Assembly: GCA_947179485.1 (NCBI GenBank)
Contig: OX359248.1
Span: forward strand, 45,642,847-45,706,846
Direction of reading: 5' to 3'
DNA: 64,000 bases
Origin: Allacma fusca
Taxonomy: Eukaryota > Arthropoda > Collembola > Symphypleona > Sminthuridae
In this document: positions 61,961-64,000 of the stretch, in pieces
Layout of the letters: every line of letters starts with the position of its first letter
How positions within the stretch are numbered: the stretch's first letter is position 1
Position numbers and translations under genes: made by a program
The notes under the pieces: generated by a model
Database searches by the model: none
Told to the model about the DNA's origin: nothing
Seen by the model: only the letters and a program-made list of their open reading frames with translations

Positions 61961-63214
61961 GGAGGAGCCGTGGGTAATAAATCATTCGATTACGAGACAT
62001 GCAAACTTTTTGAGTGATTTGAGAATGGTCTTTCAGATCGCCTGTTTACCGACTTAAACAATGAAGCTCATCAAAGAAGAACTTCAAGGGGCAGGACCAA
62101 TGAACCTAATTAAATTTAAGTAATTTCATTGGGAACCTAACATTATAATTATTTAAAGACGTATTACGAGAAGTTCGGAATAAATATACATTTATTAGCT
62201 TCGAGGCTGGTCCGTTTCTTAATTCTATAAGTACCCAGGGTTGCCTATTTGAAAATGCCGAGGCATTTTGTGCAGGCAATTTGAGCATGTTCAATCCTGG
62301 GCAGTTATTACACTTTGAGTATTTATTGCAGTGAATACTTATAAAATATGCATATATATATTTCAGCCCCTTTGATTATTGTTGATAATTATGGTGTTAA
62401 AAGAGGAGGAATCTAAACTTGGCTTTCAAAACTCTCATGAGGATGCATTTGAGTCTAATTTCGCCTGCATTGTTCAAAAAATTTCGTTTCAGGCTCCATA
62501 AATGAGAGAGAAAAGTTAAGAATGTTTGTTTTATAAAGCGGTAATATAAAATAAATATTCAATCTTGCCTCTCATATTTACTCCCTGAAACCGCAATATT
62601 TGATTTGGAAAAATGAAGATCAACTCAAATTAATCGTATAATATTTTCTATACACAGTGTACAAATATATTGTTTTGTAAATACGTTATATGGTTAATGG
62701 AAAAACTGGCATGATCATAAAATTCTACTTTCCTCCCATACTTTACTAACCTTGCGTCCCATTTGTACGATAATGCCAACAGTTCTTGACGTCGGATTGT
62801 GTTAACAGATTTTTGAGAAAGCGATTAGTCGGGACCAAAATGGTTTCATGTTCTCGAAGTTGAAAAGCAAGTTGTCGGTTATGGAGAGTTTAATATATAT
62901 TAAAGAATTCGTCCCCATTGGTTATCCTTACACCATACAAGAATTTTTCAATAACCATTTCGCGAGAACACATTTCATTTCATTCATTTACACTTATTAT
63001 TCTGGCGTAGTAGCATTTCGTCAGTGTTTATTAAAAATAAATCATAAATGATCTTAAATGATTTTTTAAATAATTTGAAATAGGATACCCTTTACGCCTA
63101 GGGAAAATTCCCAAAACCCCGTGCATTTTTAATGGAGGTTAAAAAATGAACAAATTAAACATTTTCAGCTGGGCAGGCAAAAGTCTTCGGGGCATTTTTA
63201 ATCTGCCAAACTTC
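61961..63214. other. Gene-free stretch
   Basis: AT-rich, with no exon or repeat boundary recognised. Confidence 0.4.
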
Positions 63215-63412
63215 CAGTATCCGAGTAATACCCGGGTACAAGCAATAGGTACTCGGGTACCGGTACAGGTTTTGGGTACATTATGGGTACGGGTAAATTG
63301 TGGGTACAGGTACTACATTGCAGTTTCAGGTATGAGTATGGGTAGAAATAATTTACCCGGATACTCGGGTATGGGTACGGGTACACAGTTTTTGTACCCA
63401 GTCCGAGCACTG
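63215..63412. mobile_element. GGGTAC word-array MITE with hAT-like ends
   Basis: The left end is CAGTATCCGAGTAATACCCG; the right end, reversed, is CAGTGCTCGGACTGGGTAC. The interior is GGGTACGGGTA words, forward at left, TACCCGGATA at right. No 8-bp duplication is seen, so it is old. Same family as 1-163. Confidence 0.65.
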
Positions 63413-64000
63413 TTTACAAATAATATATCCCAAAACTTACAAATCTTTACAATGGCAATATTGCCATTGTTTAGATAAGATAGAACGTTTTAAGAAATAT
63501 ACCAGAACAAGTTTCGTCAACGTATCGTTGCAATAGACATCCAAGAGATTTAGTAATAGTATCGTATGTTTCGTCGAAACAATTGCGAATTCCTAGAATG
63601 TATTTCGAAATCTAATAGATAAAATGTGCTTGCTGGGAAGACAATTCATGACGACGTCGAATGGTTTTAGAGCCATGTTTTTCGCTTGTAATATACTAAC
63701 ACCTAATTCGAAATCATGCAAAAATTGGTTTCGCTTTTACCAACAGGTCTGATTGTGAATGTTGAAGGTATAAAAACTGGTAAGTACTCAATTGATCAAA
63801 TCAATTGTTCACCAACCGATACTTTTACTACCTGAAATTTACCCTTGAACCATGCATGCGCTGTGCTTGCGGGCCACAGTGGGGTTATTACACTATTTTG
63901 TGCTCTAACTCTCCTGTAGCATACATTTTTTTCCCCATTGTGATCCGCTTAGTGGAAGTTCTATGAAAGGCCATACTGTAACAAAAGTCTTAAATAATCG
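63413..64000. other. Gene-free window end
   Basis: No exon, repeat boundary or RNA gene was recognised. Confidence 0.4.

Overview
The window is AT-rich eukaryotic nuclear DNA. The genes have GT-AG introns and the encoded proteins are animal orthologues, so an arthropod (insect or springtail grade) is most likely; the species cannot be fixed from sequence alone. I see no rRNA, CRISPR, operon or prokaryote-type signal, and no retroviral or Polinton-like element.

Six protein genes can be supported. On the plus strand are MGAT1 (16857-21131, eight coding exons, complete), ENGASE (26747-32531, nine coding exons found and at least one missing) and INO80D (45112-49938, four coding exons, first exon only 113 bp). 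On the minus strand are a TMUB1/TMUB2 orthologue (41122-36492, two coding exons), methylmalonyl-CoA epimerase MCEE (57194-54083, three exons) and a 59-residue COX14-like protein (58035-57856). MGAT1, ENGASE and TMUB lie consecutively and all touch N-glycoprotein processing or ER quality control. MCEE and the COX14-like gene are both predicted mitochondrial and lie head to tail. INO80D is a chromatin-remodelling subunit.

The rest, including the long introns, is mostly decayed DNA-transposon material. The recurring pattern is a set of short elements (about 80 to 500 bp) filled with many degenerate copies of one short word that differs between families (GTTTCG, GGGAC, GGGTAC, GGGAAC, CAAGTT, GCCCG, or a 19-bp word around AAAATGGTCTACATGCA). 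In the clearest cases the words run forward in the left half and reverse-complemented in the right half. Three families have hAT-like ends, one copy with a perfect 8-bp target duplication; another family uses TA targets and has four copies here. Also present are a PIF/Harbinger-like MITE, four long fold-back MITEs, two decayed Tc1/mariner transposase fragments, a 1.4-kb terminal-inverted-repeat element with a coding tail and a second copy 28 kb away, and several dispersed repeats.

By region: 1-16.8 kb is gene-free and MITE-rich; 16.8-21.1 kb MGAT1; 21-26.7 kb repeats with a nested MITE; 26.7-32.5 kb ENGASE; 32.5-36.5 kb gene-free with mariner remains and a tandem repeat; 36.5-41.1 kb TMUB; 41-45 kb gene-free; 45.1-49.9 kb INO80D; 50-54 kb gene-free; 54.1-58.0 kb MCEE and COX14-like; 58-64 kb gene-free and rich in word-array islands.
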